NCBI GenBank assembly: GCA_963733945.1
Contig: CAVTFD010000012.1
Span: forward strand, 62,001-126,000
Source of the DNA: AP-15 sp963733945
GTDB taxonomy: Bacteria > Pseudomonadota > Alphaproteobacteria > ATCC43930 > CGMCC-115725
Length of the DNA: 64,000 nucleotides
Reading direction: 5' to 3'
Shown here piece by piece: positions 37,505-46,999 of the stretch. Position 1 is the first letter of the stretch. Every line of letters starts with the position of its first letter. The notes below the pieces were generated by a model. It saw nothing but the letters and a program-made list of their open reading frames with translations. It was not told the DNA's origin and searched no databases. A program made the position numbers and the translations under genes.

Positions 37505-39133
37505 ATGCATATTGACGTCATTGACAGCTTCAGCGAGTTGGAAGCGCGCCGGCACAACTGGGACGCTGTCTACGCGGCTGATCCCGAGGCGCAGTTCTTC
37601 CTTTCTTGGGAGTGGCTGGCCGATTGGCTGACCACGCACCGCACGATCTGGTTCATCCTCGCTGGCAAACGCCGCGAGACCGACGAAGAATACGCCGCCT
37701 TCCTGCCGCTGCGGATGCGGACAGATTTCGACAAGGCGCACGGCTTCACAAACGAGATCTTCCCTGCCGGGGCGGGCTTCTCGGATTATACGGGTATTCT
37801 GTCCAAGCCCGAGTTTGAGTCCGAAGCGGTGCCCGCGTTCGCCGAGTACATCAAGCGAAAGCTCAATTGGGCTCTGTTCAGGATTGAAAATCTTACGATA
37901 TCGGATCGCCGGCGACGCCTCTTCCTCCGCGCCTTCGATAAAAATCGCTTCGTACAAAATCCGATAAGCTATACATTTTCCGGAGATTCAACCGATCACT
38001 CTATTTGCCCTTTAGTACATCTGCCAGCAAGCTGGAACGAATACCTTAATATTTTAAGTACCAATAACCGGCAAAAAATTCGACGACTGTTGAAGAAAGT
38101 CGAGTCATCAGAAAATTATCGTATAACCTGGTCAGATGCCAAGTCCATCGATGAGAATTTGTCTACGTTGCTTAATTTCTGGAAGATAAAATGGCTCCCG
38201 AGCAAAGGTGCCCAGAGAGCCGATGAGATCGTCAGTCTCAATCAGTGGATGCTAAGTCGTTGCGCGAAAAGCGGCGCATTGTTTCTTCCAGTATTTTGGC
38301 ACGCCGACAGACCGGTAGCCGCTCTCGCAACCCTGGTCGACCGGTGCAAGAAATCTCTGTTGTTTTTCATCACCGGGCGAGATGAAACATATCGCGAGAT
38401 GCCCGCCGGGTATTTGTTGCATGCCTACAGCATTCGGCATGCCATCGCCCACGGCTTCACCACCTATGAGTTCTTAAAGGGGAACGAACCGTATAAATAT
38501 TTATTTGGCCCCCAGGAAGAGCGCCACCAGAGGCCGGTGTCGGTGGTGACCAAGACCAATCGCAACCTCGGCGGCAGGTTGGATCCGCGGGGGCTTCCGG
38601 CCATGCTTGACATGGCTTTAGAGTTTGAGAATCAAGAAGAATCGGCGGATGCTGAACTGGCCTATCGCCAGATCCTGGAGCTGGCGCCGGACAACGCGCT
38701 GGCGCTCTACAGGTTCGGCCGATTGAAGGCCGGAAACGGCGCCCACGCCGAAGCGAAGGAGTTGCTCACCCGCTCGGTGGAGATAGAGCCCGACGGAGAC
38801 AATACTTGGTTTTGCCTCGGGCAATCGCTTCAGGAGCTTGGAGAAAATGAGGCGGCACTCGCGGCTTACCGGCAGGTTGCTGAACTTCAGCCATTGAACA
38901 AACAGGCAAAAGAACTCATCCTCCAGTTGACCGTCGCCGCCGGGCTTGCGCCTGAACCGCCGATAGCTGCACCCCACCTGATCCCGGTTGCCGAGACCGC
39001 CGCGAGCTCACGGTCGTCGATCATTTCGGCCGCTGTCAATTCCGACTTGGTGCTACGGAAGAAGCTTCAAGAGCTTCGAGCTTTGACCCAACATTATCAT
39101 GATACGTTCGTCAATCCTCGCCCGCGATGGTAG
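37505..39133 (+). CDS. BioF2/CelD-like acetyltransferase fused to a TPR domain
   Basis: 542 residues. Residues 1-365 look like a GNAT_6 (BioF2/CelD-like) domain: FFLSWEWLADWL near the start, the NNRQKIRRLLKKVE helix, FLPVFWHADRPVAALATL, and the conserved AGYLLHAYSIRHAIAHGFTTYEFLKGNEPYKYLFG. Residues about 375-475 contain two to three tetratricopeptide repeats (AYRQILELAPDNALALYRFG, NTWFCLGQSLQELGENEAALAAYRQV). The first domain transfers acyl groups in polysaccharide or peptidoglycan-related routes; the repeats would bind a partner. The central part (37900-38550) is richer in A and T than its ends, hinting at transfer. Confidence 0.75.
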   Translation: MHIDVIDSFSELEARRHNWDAVYAADPEAQFFLSWEWLADWLTTHRTIWFILAGKRRETDEEYAAFLPLRMRTDFDKAHGFTNEIFPAGAGFSDYTGILSKPEFESEAVPAFAEYIKRKLNWALFRIENLTISDRRRRLFLRAFDKNRFVQNPISYTFSGDSTDHSICPLVHLPASWNEYLNILSTNNRQKIRRLLKKVESSENYRITWSDAKSIDENLSTLLNFWKIKWLPSKGAQRADEIVSLNQWMLSRCAKSGALFLPVFWHADRPVAALATLVDRCKKSLLFFITGRDETYREMPAGYLLHAYSIRHAIAHGFTTYEFLKGNEPYKYLFGPQEERHQRPVSVVTKTNRNLGGRLDPRGLPAMLDMALEFENQEESADAELAYRQILELAPDNALALYRFGRLKAGNGAHAEAKELLTRSVEIEPDGDNTWFCLGQSLQELGENEAALAAYRQVAELQPLNKQAKELILQLTVAAGLAPEPPIAAPHLIPVAETAASSRSSIISAAVNSDLVLRKKLQELRALTQHYHDTFVNPRPRW

Positions 39134-39332
39134 CGCAGGGAAATTCGTGACCAAAAGCCACGCCGCCCAAACTGTGATGACCGGTTGCGCAAGCCGCGTT
39201 AAAGATTTGCCGATAGAAATCGGATAGGTTCATCCGAAGCAAGGGTTTGTTATGGCTCGTCTCGGCCATATGTTGTGCACAGCACCAAGAGAATAATTCG
39301 TAGACCATCAGACGACCGACAGGAGGATAATA

Positions 39333-39788
39333 ATGCCGATATACGATGGATCAACGGTAAGAGGATATTTCGAACGTCTGCGCATGGGTGCGCTGATGCA
39401 GAGCAGAATTGAGGAATTTGTTGACGAATATCAGGTCGCCAACGAGTTATTACCCGAGTTTATATTTGTCGAGAACCCGATCAACGCATTGGGAGGAATT
39501 GATTTTTCAAATCTGATTTTATTATCCGGGACGATGTATATGGAGTTTTCCCTTAATCAACCCAACCGGACGATTACATTCCTAAATATTGACATAAGTA
39601 TTAACAGAATTGTAATGTCCGGTCTGCAGCAATCATCATTTAGTGGACCATTTACAGAGAACTCGCGTCTAACCGTACAAATCTTCAGGAATATGGAAGC
39701 TGTCGGATTTTTTGAGGCATCGGGCGACAACTGCGGCGATCTGCTGGACATGCTCAAAAAGTATTTCATTCCTTCGATCAACGGGTGA
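39333..39788 (+). CDS. Protein of unknown function, AT-rich orphan
   Basis: 151 residues with a near-ideal ribosome site (AGGAGG) 7-8 bases before the ATG, so it is surely translated. It is acidic, with no signal peptide or membrane helix. The middle (NLILLSGTMYMEFSLNQPNRTITFLNIDISI) reads as alternating beta strands, and the end has VGFFEASGDNCGDLLDMLKKYF. I know no family. Base composition is clearly lower in GC than most neighbours, matching the centre of the preceding gene. Confidence 0.7.
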   Translation: MPIYDGSTVRGYFERLRMGALMQSRIEEFVDEYQVANELLPEFIFVENPINALGGIDFSNLILLSGTMYMEFSLNQPNRTITFLNIDISINRIVMSGLQQSSFSGPFTENSRLTVQIFRNMEAVGFFEASGDNCGDLLDMLKKYFIPSING

Positions 39789-39941
39789 TTGTATAGGTCT
39801 CTCTGCTCCGTAGTTCGTTTGCTGAGAGACCCCCGCATCTGTGCAATATCTCGGCGGCACGAGCCGCCGACCTGCGGAACAACCCGCAGACCGCGCCCCC
39901 GCTCTTGGGACATTGGGCTCCCTCTCAGCGATACGCAGTCG

Positions 39942-41129
39942 TCACCGCGCGGAAAATTCCTTGAAGTGCTTCGACAGCGCCAAGCCCTGGCTCTGGTAGG
40001 ACGACCCAATGGCACGGCCGTAGAGCTTGTCCGGGCGGGCGATCAGCCGCTCGTAGACCAGCCGCCCGAGCACCTGCCCGTCCTCGATCAGAAAAGGCAC
40101 CTCGTGCGAACGCACCTCGAGCACGGCGCGGCTGCCGGCGCCGCCGGTCTCGGAGGTGCCGAAGCCCGGATCGAAAAACCCCGCGAAATGCACCCGGAAC
40201 TCGCCTACAAAAGTGTGATAAGGCAGCATCTCGGCGGCATGATCGGGCGGCACCACGACCGCCTCGCGCGACGCCAGGATATAGAAATCATGCGGGTCGA
40301 GCACGATCCCGCCGGTCGGCCCCGGCCCGCGATGGGCATGGACCGGCTCCCAGAAATCGCGCGGGTCGTAGTGATGGACGCGGTCGACATCGACCAGATC
40401 GGTGTGGCGACGCGCCTTGTAGCCGACGATGCCGCTCTCTCTATCCCCGGCGACGTCGACGCTAAAGGCGAGCCCGTCGCGGATCGCCTCGCGCGCCGGG
40501 GTCTCGCCCGGGCGCAATTCGAACAGCCCGACCTCATCATGCAGCCGCCGCAGTGCGGTGTCGCTGAAGGCCGGCGAGCCGCGGCGGATGCGCAATTGCA
40601 CGAGGCTCGACCCGGTTCGCGCCAGAATGCTGAACGAGCGCGGCGAGATTTCGGCGTAGAGCGGCCCTTTGTAGCCCTCGCGCACCCGGTCGAACTCGGT
40701 GCCGTGATCGGTGATCACCCTGGCAAAGACATCGAGCCGGCCGATCGAGCTTTTCGGGTTGGCTAGTGCCGAGGTGCGTTTTCGCAGCGCCACAAATTCG
40801 AGCAACGGCACGATATAAACGCAGTCCTTTTCGAGCACTGCCCCCTGGGTCAGGTCGATCCGGTGCATCGACAGCAGGTCGAGTTTGTCGCGCACGCTTG
40901 CGCGAACACCCGGCAGAAAGCTCGCCCGGACCCGATAGGCCTCCTCGCCTAGCCGCAAATCGATGCTCGCCGGCTGGATCTGCTCGTCGCCGATCGGCTG
41001 CGGCGACAAGATCTCGCGCCCCACCGCCACCGCCTCGCGCAGCATCTGCGACGGCATCAGCCCGGTCGAGCGGTCGGCATCGGCAGGCTCGGGGGCGGGG
41101 AAAAGCGCGGCCTGGCGGGCTTCGGTCAT
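39942..41129 (-). CDS. dcd: dCTP deaminase, two-domain form
   Basis: 395 residues from ATG 41129. It carries two trimeric dUTPase-like units in one chain: IQPASIDLRLG with SSIGRLDVFARVITDHG in the first half, and FYILASREAVVVPPDHAAEM with VGEFRVHFAGFFDPGFG in the second. The motif SSIGRLDVFA and the glutamate nearby match the deaminase active site of Dcd. The doubled form is usual in Alphaproteobacteria. It converts dCTP to dUTP in thymidylate synthesis. The 62-residue gene upstream is divergent. Confidence 0.88.
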   Translation of the reverse strand: MTEARQAALFPAPEPADADRSTGLMPSQMLREAVAVGREILSPQPIGDEQIQPASIDLRLGEEAYRVRASFLPGVRASVRDKLDLLSMHRIDLTQGAVLEKDCVYIVPLLEFVALRKRTSALANPKSSIGRLDVFARVITDHGTEFDRVREGYKGPLYAEISPRSFSILARTGSSLVQLRIRRGSPAFSDTALRRLHDEVGLFELRPGETPAREAIRDGLAFSVDVAGDRESGIVGYKARRHTDLVDVDRVHHYDPRDFWEPVHAHRGPGPTGGIVLDPHDFYILASREAVVVPPDHAAEMLPYHTFVGEFRVHFAGFFDPGFGTSETGGAGSRAVLEVRSHEVPFLIEDGQVLGRLVYERLIARPDKLYGRAIGSSYQSQGLALSKHFKEFSAR

Positions 41130-41354
41130 GGGACAGCTTTCACTCAAATCGGCCGCTCCGTTCTAAGCCAGCGGACCAGCCGCAGAAATAGCTGAGTCGG
41201 GTTTCGGCTTCGCTGATCACCGCCCGTTTATTAGCAGCTCTCGGGTGCGGAACCCGCTTGAAAAAGGCTTGTTGATAAGATAACCGCGCGTTCTCGCCAA
41301 TCGAGAGTCGGTAAGCGGTGACGCATTCCGGGAACTTCTCTCGGGAGAAGACCC

Positions 41355-41543
41355 ATGCAGGATCCGCAAGCTTTGCGTGACCTCGCCGAACGATGTCGAA
41401 CACGCGCGAAAATCTCCGCAAAGAGAGAAGTTATTGAACAGTTGTATCTCTGGGCTAGCGAATTAGCTAATGCGGCCGATCAGATTGAGCGGAGCGCGGC
41501 TCGGCAGCGAGAGGTTATCAGGCTCGGGAAGCGAATCAGATAG
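41355..41543 (+). CDS. Small helical protein, unknown
   Basis: 62 residues with GGGAGAAG upstream of the ATG. The chain (starting MQDPQALRDLAERCRTRAKI) is strongly amphipathic and basic and is predicted to be helical from end to end. Similar small proteins in rhizobia are annotated as hypothetical. No neighbour explains it. Confidence 0.6.
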   Translation: MQDPQALRDLAERCRTRAKISAKREVIEQLYLWASELANAADQIERSAARQREVIRLGKRIR

Positions 41544-41691
41544 CATGGTGGGGTGCCCTATGGGGAGCTCTGCTGTCCAATCCCGCGCGGTGGCGACAAA
41601 GAAGCGAGCGGACCTGTTCATTGAAACCACCCGCAGAGACTTGGCGGCTAGCGTCGGCCGACGCTGCCCGCCATAGCGGCCCGGCAGGCCG

Positions 41692-41709
41692 CCTGGGCTT
41701 TTGCCCGGG
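41692..41709. terminator. Hairpin just past the hybrid kinase stop
   Basis: CCTGGGC and GCCCGGG pair (one G-T) around TTTT, starting 4 bases beyond the stop of the minus-strand kinase. No U-tract follows on that strand, so it is only a candidate terminator. Confidence 0.35.
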
Positions 41710-41712
41710 AGG

Positions 41713-44172
41713 CTACAGCATGGCGCGGACCTTGGCAGCCAAGGCGGCGAAGGTGAACGGCTTGACCATCAGCTCAACACCGGGATCGAGCGTGCCGTTA
41801 TGAACGATTGCGTTGCGCGCATATCCGGTTGTGTACAGCACCCGCAAGTCGGGCCGCATTTCACGCGCGGTGTCGGCGAGCTGCCTGCCGTTAAGGCCTC
41901 CCGGCAGCCCGACATCGGTAAACAGAAGCCGGGTCTGCGGATGATCTGCCAGTAGCCGCAGCGCGGCCGGGCCATCCGCCGCCTTGAGCACGCCATAGCC
42001 GAGTTCTTCGAGCATGCCAACGGTCGAGGCGCGAACGTCGTCCTCGTCCTCTACCACCAGGATCAGCTCGGCCTTGTTGCCGCTGGGGATGGCCCCCGAC
42101 TGAGCCGGGATGTCCGCCGAAGCCTCAGCCGACACCAGCCGCGGCAGGTACATCTTGACCGTCGTGCCCTGCCCCGGTTCGCTGTAGACCTTGATGTGGC
42201 CGCCGGATTGCTTGATGAAGCCATAGACCTGGGACAGGCCGAGTCCGGTGCCCTGGCCAACCTCTTTGGTCGTAAAAAACGGGTCGAAGGCCTGCCTGAG
42301 CACCTCCCTGGTCATGCCGGCGCCATCGTCGGTGATCGCCAAGAGCACGTACTGGCCGGCGACGACTTCCTCGTGCGCTCCGGCGTAAGCCTCGTCGAGG
42401 TGGGTGTTGTCGGTCTCGATTGTCATCCTGCCGCCATCCGGCATTGCGTCACGCGCGTTGACCGCAAGGTTGATAATCGCGCTTTCCAGCTGGGTGCTGT
42501 CGGCGAAGACCGGCCAGAGACCACCAGCAAGCACCGTCTCGATCCTGATCGTTTCATCGAGTGTCCGCCGCAGCAACTCGGACATGCCGGAGACCAGGCG
42601 ATTGAGATCCAGTGCCTGTGGCGACAGGGGCTGGCGGCGCGCAAAGGCGAGAAGCTGCTGGGTCAACGCCGCTGCGCGCTCGGCGCTGCGGATCGCCGGC
42701 TGGACCTGCTCCCAGCCATTCTCGGCGGTAATAGGCTCCCCGCGCATCAGCCGACGACGTGCGTTATCGAGGCTACCCAAGATGACCTGAAGCAAATTGT
42801 TGAAATCATGCGCGACCCCGCCGGTGAGTTGGCCTAGGACCTCGATCTTTTGCAGATGACGCAGGGCCTCCTCGGCTTGCTCGCGTCGCTGCATCTCGGA
42901 GCGCAGGTCACGATTTGCCGTCGCGAGGTCACCGGCTTGGCTTTCGAGATCGGCGTTAGCCTCTTTCAGCTCCGCCTGCACCACTTCGAGAACCCGCGTA
43001 CGTTCAGCCACCCGGCTTTCGAGCGTTGCCAGTAGGTTGGTATTGTCCTGCTGCCGGCGATGCAGCGCACCTGCCATATCGTCGAAGGTACGTCCGAGCT
43101 GGACAATCTCCGAGCCGCCTCGCCCGAGATCGCTGCGCGCCGCAAAATTGCCCTGCCGCCACTGCGCCGACGCTTCCACCAGCTTGGCGATCGGCCGAGA
43201 AATGAAGTAGCGGCCTCCCAGCCAAGCCACTAACAGGCCGACCGCGAGGCCGATGCCTATCAAGATGAAACCGAACCTCGACGCGTCGTTCACCGCGGCA
43301 AAGGCTTCCGCCGTCGTTAGACCGACGCCGACAAAGAGCCCGATGGCAGGCGACAACTCCACCGGGGCGTAGCCGAGGATCCGGTGAATGCCGTCGACCC
43401 CGACGATCTCCGCCGTCCCCGGCTCCTTGGCGAAAATGAAAGGTCGATAGATCTCGGCAAATTTGGTCCCGACATATTTGGCATTGTCGGGGAGCCGAAC
43501 GAGAATCACACCGTTGCGGTCGGCGATCGCCAACGTCGCATCTTTGTTGATTTGCCGATCGATTTGAAAATATCGAGCAAGCCAGTCGATATCGAGAGAG
43601 ATGTAAACTGCGCCGCCGATATGGCCGTCCGGATCCGAAAACGGCAGGGCGAGCGGCAGGATCGGCTTTCTGACAAGGCGGCCGATCAGGTAATCCCCGA
43701 TGACGAACTTCCCGCTTCGGATCGCCTCGTTAAAAAACCACCGATCGGTCGCACTGGCCCCAGGTGGAATCGGCCGGCTCGAGCAAAACACATGCCCACT
43801 TAGATCGATGGCTCCCATCGCCACATATTGCCGGAAGTCCTTGGTCAGGAGGGCGGCATAATCGGAGCAGGCGGCGGTGTCGTGATTGCGCACCGCGGGG
43901 AGGTTGGCTAAGGCGACAGCCAAAGCATGGCCGTTTTCTATGATCCGATCGAGCTCGCCCGTGGCGAATTTGGCCAGCCGCAGGGCATCTTGGCGCACCT
44001 CAGCCTCGCGCGACCGTTTGAGTTCGATCTCGTTGTAAGCCTGGATCGCCAGCGCCGGCAGGATCGCCATCAAGACGAGGACGAATAGCCGGGCGAGGAG
44101 GTTAGTTCGCGGCCGATTGGTTCCAGCGGGATCGACCTGCACGCCTTCGGCCATGTCCGCATCGATTGGCAT
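41713..44172 (-). CDS. Hybrid sensor histidine kinase/response regulator
   Basis: 819 residues; ATG 44172 has GGAGGGA upstream and is preferred to one 78 bases earlier. Order of parts: membrane helix LLARLFVLVLMAILPALAI, a periplasmic dCache-type sensor (about 50-270), second helix FILIGIGLAVGLLVAWLGG, HAMP, a coiled coil, histidine box LTGGVAHDFNNLLQVILG, N-box INLAVNARDAMPDGG, G-box ITDDGAGM and GTGLGLSQVYGF. The C-terminal receiver has acids in VVEDEDDVR, aspartate in LLFTDVGLPGGLNG and lysine in MVKPF. This architecture is typical of ligand-sensing hybrid kinases; no cognate output gene is adjacent. Confidence 0.9.
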   Translation of the reverse strand: MPIDADMAEGVQVDPAGTNRPRTNLLARLFVLVLMAILPALAIQAYNEIELKRSREAEVRQDALRLAKFATGELDRIIENGHALAVALANLPAVRNHDTAACSDYAALLTKDFRQYVAMGAIDLSGHVFCSSRPIPPGASATDRWFFNEAIRSGKFVIGDYLIGRLVRKPILPLALPFSDPDGHIGGAVYISLDIDWLARYFQIDRQINKDATLAIADRNGVILVRLPDNAKYVGTKFAEIYRPFIFAKEPGTAEIVGVDGIHRILGYAPVELSPAIGLFVGVGLTTAEAFAAVNDASRFGFILIGIGLAVGLLVAWLGGRYFISRPIAKLVEASAQWRQGNFAARSDLGRGGSEIVQLGRTFDDMAGALHRRQQDNTNLLATLESRVAERTRVLEVVQAELKEANADLESQAGDLATANRDLRSEMQRREQAEEALRHLQKIEVLGQLTGGVAHDFNNLLQVILGSLDNARRRLMRGEPITAENGWEQVQPAIRSAERAAALTQQLLAFARRQPLSPQALDLNRLVSGMSELLRRTLDETIRIETVLAGGLWPVFADSTQLESAIINLAVNARDAMPDGGRMTIETDNTHLDEAYAGAHEEVVAGQYVLLAITDDGAGMTREVLRQAFDPFFTTKEVGQGTGLGLSQVYGFIKQSGGHIKVYSEPGQGTTVKMYLPRLVSAEASADIPAQSGAIPSGNKAELILVVEDEDDVRASTVGMLEELGYGVLKAADGPAALRLLADHPQTRLLFTDVGLPGGLNGRQLADTAREMRPDLRVLYTTGYARNAIVHNGTLDPGVELMVKPFTFAALAAKVRAML

Positions 44173-44538
44173 GCAGTCCCTCCGGGGTGCCGATTGCGCT
44201 CGTTTTGCGGTCCAGCATCGTATTCGACATTCTGCCTTGTCTGCCGCCATCAGGTCGAGGCCGGTGGCCGACCACTATGCGGCGGTGATGAACGCGCCAA
44301 ATGGCGGTAGCGGTTTCGCGCTCGCATTCCCGGAGCATCGGAGATTCGCGAGCGCGGTGCTGTAATATGAGGAGGCTAACGAAGCCGATGGATACTATAA
44401 GATTTTCATTTTAGTAAGATAAAGTTCTAAACTTGTCTGGCGGGTAAATCAATATATCAATTGGAACATTACGGCTATGGAACAAACTCCTTATGAGTGT
44501 CGTTGTTGATATATCGGTAACAAGTTTGAGGCGCGGGT
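44173..44538. other. 366-base gap, AT-rich in its second half
   Basis: From about 44370 to 44530 the sequence is strongly A/T-rich, unlike the flanking genes, and holds no frame longer than a few dozen codons. It should contain the promoters of the divergent hybrid kinase and of the small gene at 44539. I see no clear operator or terminator. Confidence 0.5.
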
Positions 44539-44745
44539 ATGTACGTTGAACTTCGCGTATCAGCTAATGAACTATCACACGCTATGGACAATATGAGAAT
44601 GTCGCTGGATGATAATAAGGTCAACCCGACGAGCTTTAGATATGACCGGCGGACCGATGGAACGTTCATAGTGAGGCTGACCTTCGCCGACGCGATCGCT
44701 GCGAATGCCTTCGCCGACGCCTTTAACGGCAGACTGCTGCCCTAA
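44539..44745 (+). CDS. Small protein, unknown
   Basis: 68 residues beginning MYVELRVSANELSHAMDNMR. It is polar and probably alpha/beta, with no signal peptide. The ribosome site (GGCGCGGG) is weak. Composition at the 5' end is AT-rich. Family not recognised; real translation is likely but not certain. Confidence 0.5.
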   Translation: MYVELRVSANELSHAMDNMRMSLDDNKVNPTSFRYDRRTDGTFIVRLTFADAIAANAFADAFNGRLLP

Positions 44746-44952
44746 TTTGCGTGAGCATTTCGTGTCCCCCGACGTGCGCTTCCCCGGACGGTCGTCCCCG
44801 CCCGACCGAGTTGCGAGATCGAGGGGCGGCACGGCCCACCCCTTCGATCCCATCGCCGCGGGTGACTCTCGCAAACCCAGCGGCAACCGCCTTGCATATC
44901 CCTGCCCGCTTCTATATCCAACCCCTCGCCGCGGTCATCGATACCGTCACGG

Positions 44953-45029
<77 letters not shown>

Positions 45030-45199
45030 ATCTTATCAAACGGCCACTGTTCGATGGCTGGAACGCAGGCGGAAGCCGGCGACTGGCCCGACCACGACGT
45101 ATCCCAGCAGGCGCACAGCTCCCGCTGCTTAAAGGTCTCGTTAATACATTAGGCGCATCGTGGGACGCGATTGACGCGATTTTGACGGGTGCGTCTTCA

Positions 45200-45388
45200 A
45201 TGATCACAACACAACGGATTGCCGAGTTTGCCAGCTGGTTGGAGGAAGTCGACCCTGGCTTCCTGGCGTCGGTGATCCTGGCGGAAACTGGCGAGGATTA
45301 CCGGGGACGCGACCTGTTCGACCAAGTAGTAAGGATCGTTGAGATTTTCGGGGTAGCTGGGGCCGGAAAGATCGTCGGCTGCCATTGA
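45200..45388 (+). CDS. Small helical protein, unknown
   Basis: 62 residues beginning MITTQRIAEFASWLEEVDPG and ending VGAGKIVGCH-like after VVRIVEIFGVAG. The composition looks like protein, but there is no good ribosome site. The frame is open upstream into the tRNA, where it cannot be coding. Family unknown. Confidence 0.45.
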   Translation: MITTQRIAEFASWLEEVDPGFLASVILAETGEDYRGRDLFDQVVRIVEIFGVAGAGKIVGCH

Positions 45389-45703
45389 CGGGATCAACCG
45401 CTCAGGCTTCCTCGACGGAATGGGCGAGCTTTAGCCGCAGTCCCGACGGAAGGCAGGCGGATGCAAGCATCAATTAAAATGCATGCCACCGCGATCGTCT
45501 TGAGAGGGGGGCGGGCTCGGCGCCGATCCCGTCCCGACCGCGGCGCAACCTCCCGGCGCCCACAGGATCAGCAGCGCGGCAATTACCCTGAGCCTATTCA
45601 TAGCGCCTTTGAGTTACCCAATGTTCGGTCGTCAGGCGGGCCACAGCCGAGGAAATCTCCCCTCGCCTTACCGGTCAGCGCCCGGCGCCCCCATATTACC
45701 AAA
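45389..45703. other. 315-base gap without a convincing gene
   Basis: A frame open from 45461 joins the gene at 45704, but its first 80 codons are Arg/Pro-rich and unlike protein, so I treat this part as non-coding. No repeat or terminator stands out. Confidence 0.45.
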
Positions 45704-45922
45704 ATGGTGAAGCTGCATCCGCATGCTGAGGCGATCTACCGAATTGTACCGCTGGTCGATGGAACATTCGGGGTTGAAGTCGTCGTCCCGGATACCCACC
45801 CCACCCATATCAGCGGCTTTGCGACCGAGGCAGAAGCCGATGCGTGGATCGCAGCACACAAGCTGCACGTGCAGCTGAACCCGCCATATCGGCGGCCCAA
45901 ACCAGGCAGCGGTTCGCCGTAA
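45704..45922 (+). CDS. Small protein, unknown
   Basis: 72 residues starting MVKLHPHAEAIYRIVPLVDG. The pattern suggests a small beta-beta-alpha fold: VDGTFGVEVVVPDTHPT, then the helix TEAEADAWIAAHKLHVQL. The helix motif (aeAdaWIaahk) is common in short rhizobial proteins annotated as hypothetical. It converges with the OmpA lipoprotein gene. Confidence 0.55.
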   Translation: MVKLHPHAEAIYRIVPLVDGTFGVEVVVPDTHPTHISGFATEAEADAWIAAHKLHVQLNPPYRRPKPGSGSP

Positions 45923-45987
45923 CCCCTCGTCCGGCGGCCTTCGCGATGAAGGGCGGCCTGGCCAGCGATTGGCGCAATCGGCCTCGT

Positions 45988-46368
45988 TCAGCCGCCACCT
46001 ATCGTAATCTCTACCCGCCGGCTGGCAATGCCCGGGTCGGCGCCGGTTTGCCCGCGCCCCTTACGGATCAATCGGTTTGCGGCAACCCCGTCCGCCGCCA
46101 ACGCGTCCGCCACGGCCTGCGCTCGCTGTTGAGACAACAGCACGTCAGCCGGCGGGCTGCCGGCGCTGTCGGTATATCCGGCCACCGTGACCGGCGTGGT
46201 AGGATCAGCATTCGCGCGCTGCGCCGCCTCGGCGATCAGACTGCGCGCCGGCGCATCGAGCTGGGTCGAGCGTTCTTGGAAATACACGAGATAGGGCGAG
46301 TTGTTCGGGCCAAACGAGGAACAGGCCGACAACAGCAGCACAAGCCACAAAAGGGGCAAAAATCGCAT
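45988..46368 (-). CDS. OmpA-family peptidoglycan-binding lipoprotein
   Basis: 126 residues; ATG 46368 has AGGGAG upstream. The lipobox LLSAC places the lipidated cysteine at about residue 16. The rest is a compact OmpA C-terminal domain: YLVYFQERSTQLDAPARSLI, VTVAGYTDSAGSPP, LSQQRAQAVADAL and SRRVEITI at the end. The tyrosine in GYTDS and the arginine in SRRVE are the peptidoglycan-contacting positions. It tethers the outer membrane to the wall; a Pal-like or YiaD-like role is possible. Confidence 0.85.
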   Translation of the reverse strand: MRFLPLLWLVLLLSACSSFGPNNSPYLVYFQERSTQLDAPARSLIAEAAQRANADPTTPVTVAGYTDSAGSPPADVLLSQQRAQAVADALAADGVAANRLIRKGRGQTGADPGIASRRVEITIGGG

Positions 46369-46535
46369 CGACAGCTCCCTTTGGCACACGCGAATAACGA
46401 TTAGTCTACCAGAGTTTCGCGTGCAGGGCGAGATCGGGAATGCGATCCCGCGCCGTGCGCGATATGATCCGCGTGGCGGCCGATTGGAGCCCTGTAGAAA
46501 ACGGCGCCGACGACATCAAAACCGGAAGAGCGACA

Positions 46536-46691
46536 ATGAGCCTAATTCTGATAATCATCATACTGGTCCTGCTGTTAGGCGGTGGCGGCTATGGCTATTC
46601 GCGCTACGGCTACCGCGGCGGGATCGGCATCGGAGGCATCCTGCTGATTATCCTGATCGTGTATCTTCTGGTCGGTCGCGGGAGGTTTTGA
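46536..46691 (+). CDS. DUF3309 small glycine-rich membrane protein
   Basis: 51 residues with GGAAGAG upstream of the ATG. Two hydrophobic helices (SLILIIIILVLLLGGGGY and GIGGILLIILIVYLLVG) flank a glycine/tyrosine turn. This is the pattern of DUF3309, a family of about 50 residues of unknown function common in Proteobacteria. It is an inner-membrane protein. Confidence 0.8.
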   Translation: MSLILIIIILVLLLGGGGYGYSRYGYRGGIGIGGILLIILIVYLLVGRGRF

Positions 46692-46864
46692 CGCGGTAGA
46701 AAGTCTGCGCCGGAAGGATGATGGCGGAGTGGATCTGAGGACTTCGGCCAATTCGCAGGTGGCAACCCCGTATTGGTAGACATTGTCACTACGGATAACC
46801 TGGCCTGCCGCCGAGAAGTTCCGCCCGATATGGTCATCAAGGAAACGGAGCGACGGTGGGGCGA

Positions 46865-46999
46865 ATGGTTGCATGGGTGATTGTCGTCGGCGGCTTGACG
46901 CTGGCGCTGTCGGCCTGCTCAACCAAGGCGATCGATATAATCTGTCCCCCCGCGGGTCAGTGTCCAAACACCGTCTCAGGGCACGGCGGAGGCTATTGA
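46865..46999 (+). CDS. Very small lipoprotein, 44 residues
   Basis: ATG preceded by GGTGGGGCG. The frame reads MVAWVIVVGGLTLALSACST, a lipoprotein signal with lipobox ALSAC, then a short mature part with two further cysteines (IICPPAGQC) and GHGGGY at the end. The stop overlaps by 7 bases the true end of the convergent malic enzyme gene. Such short lipoproteins are easily missed. Function unknown. Confidence 0.55.
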   Translation: MVAWVIVVGGLTLALSACSTKAIDIICPPAGQCPNTVSGHGGGY

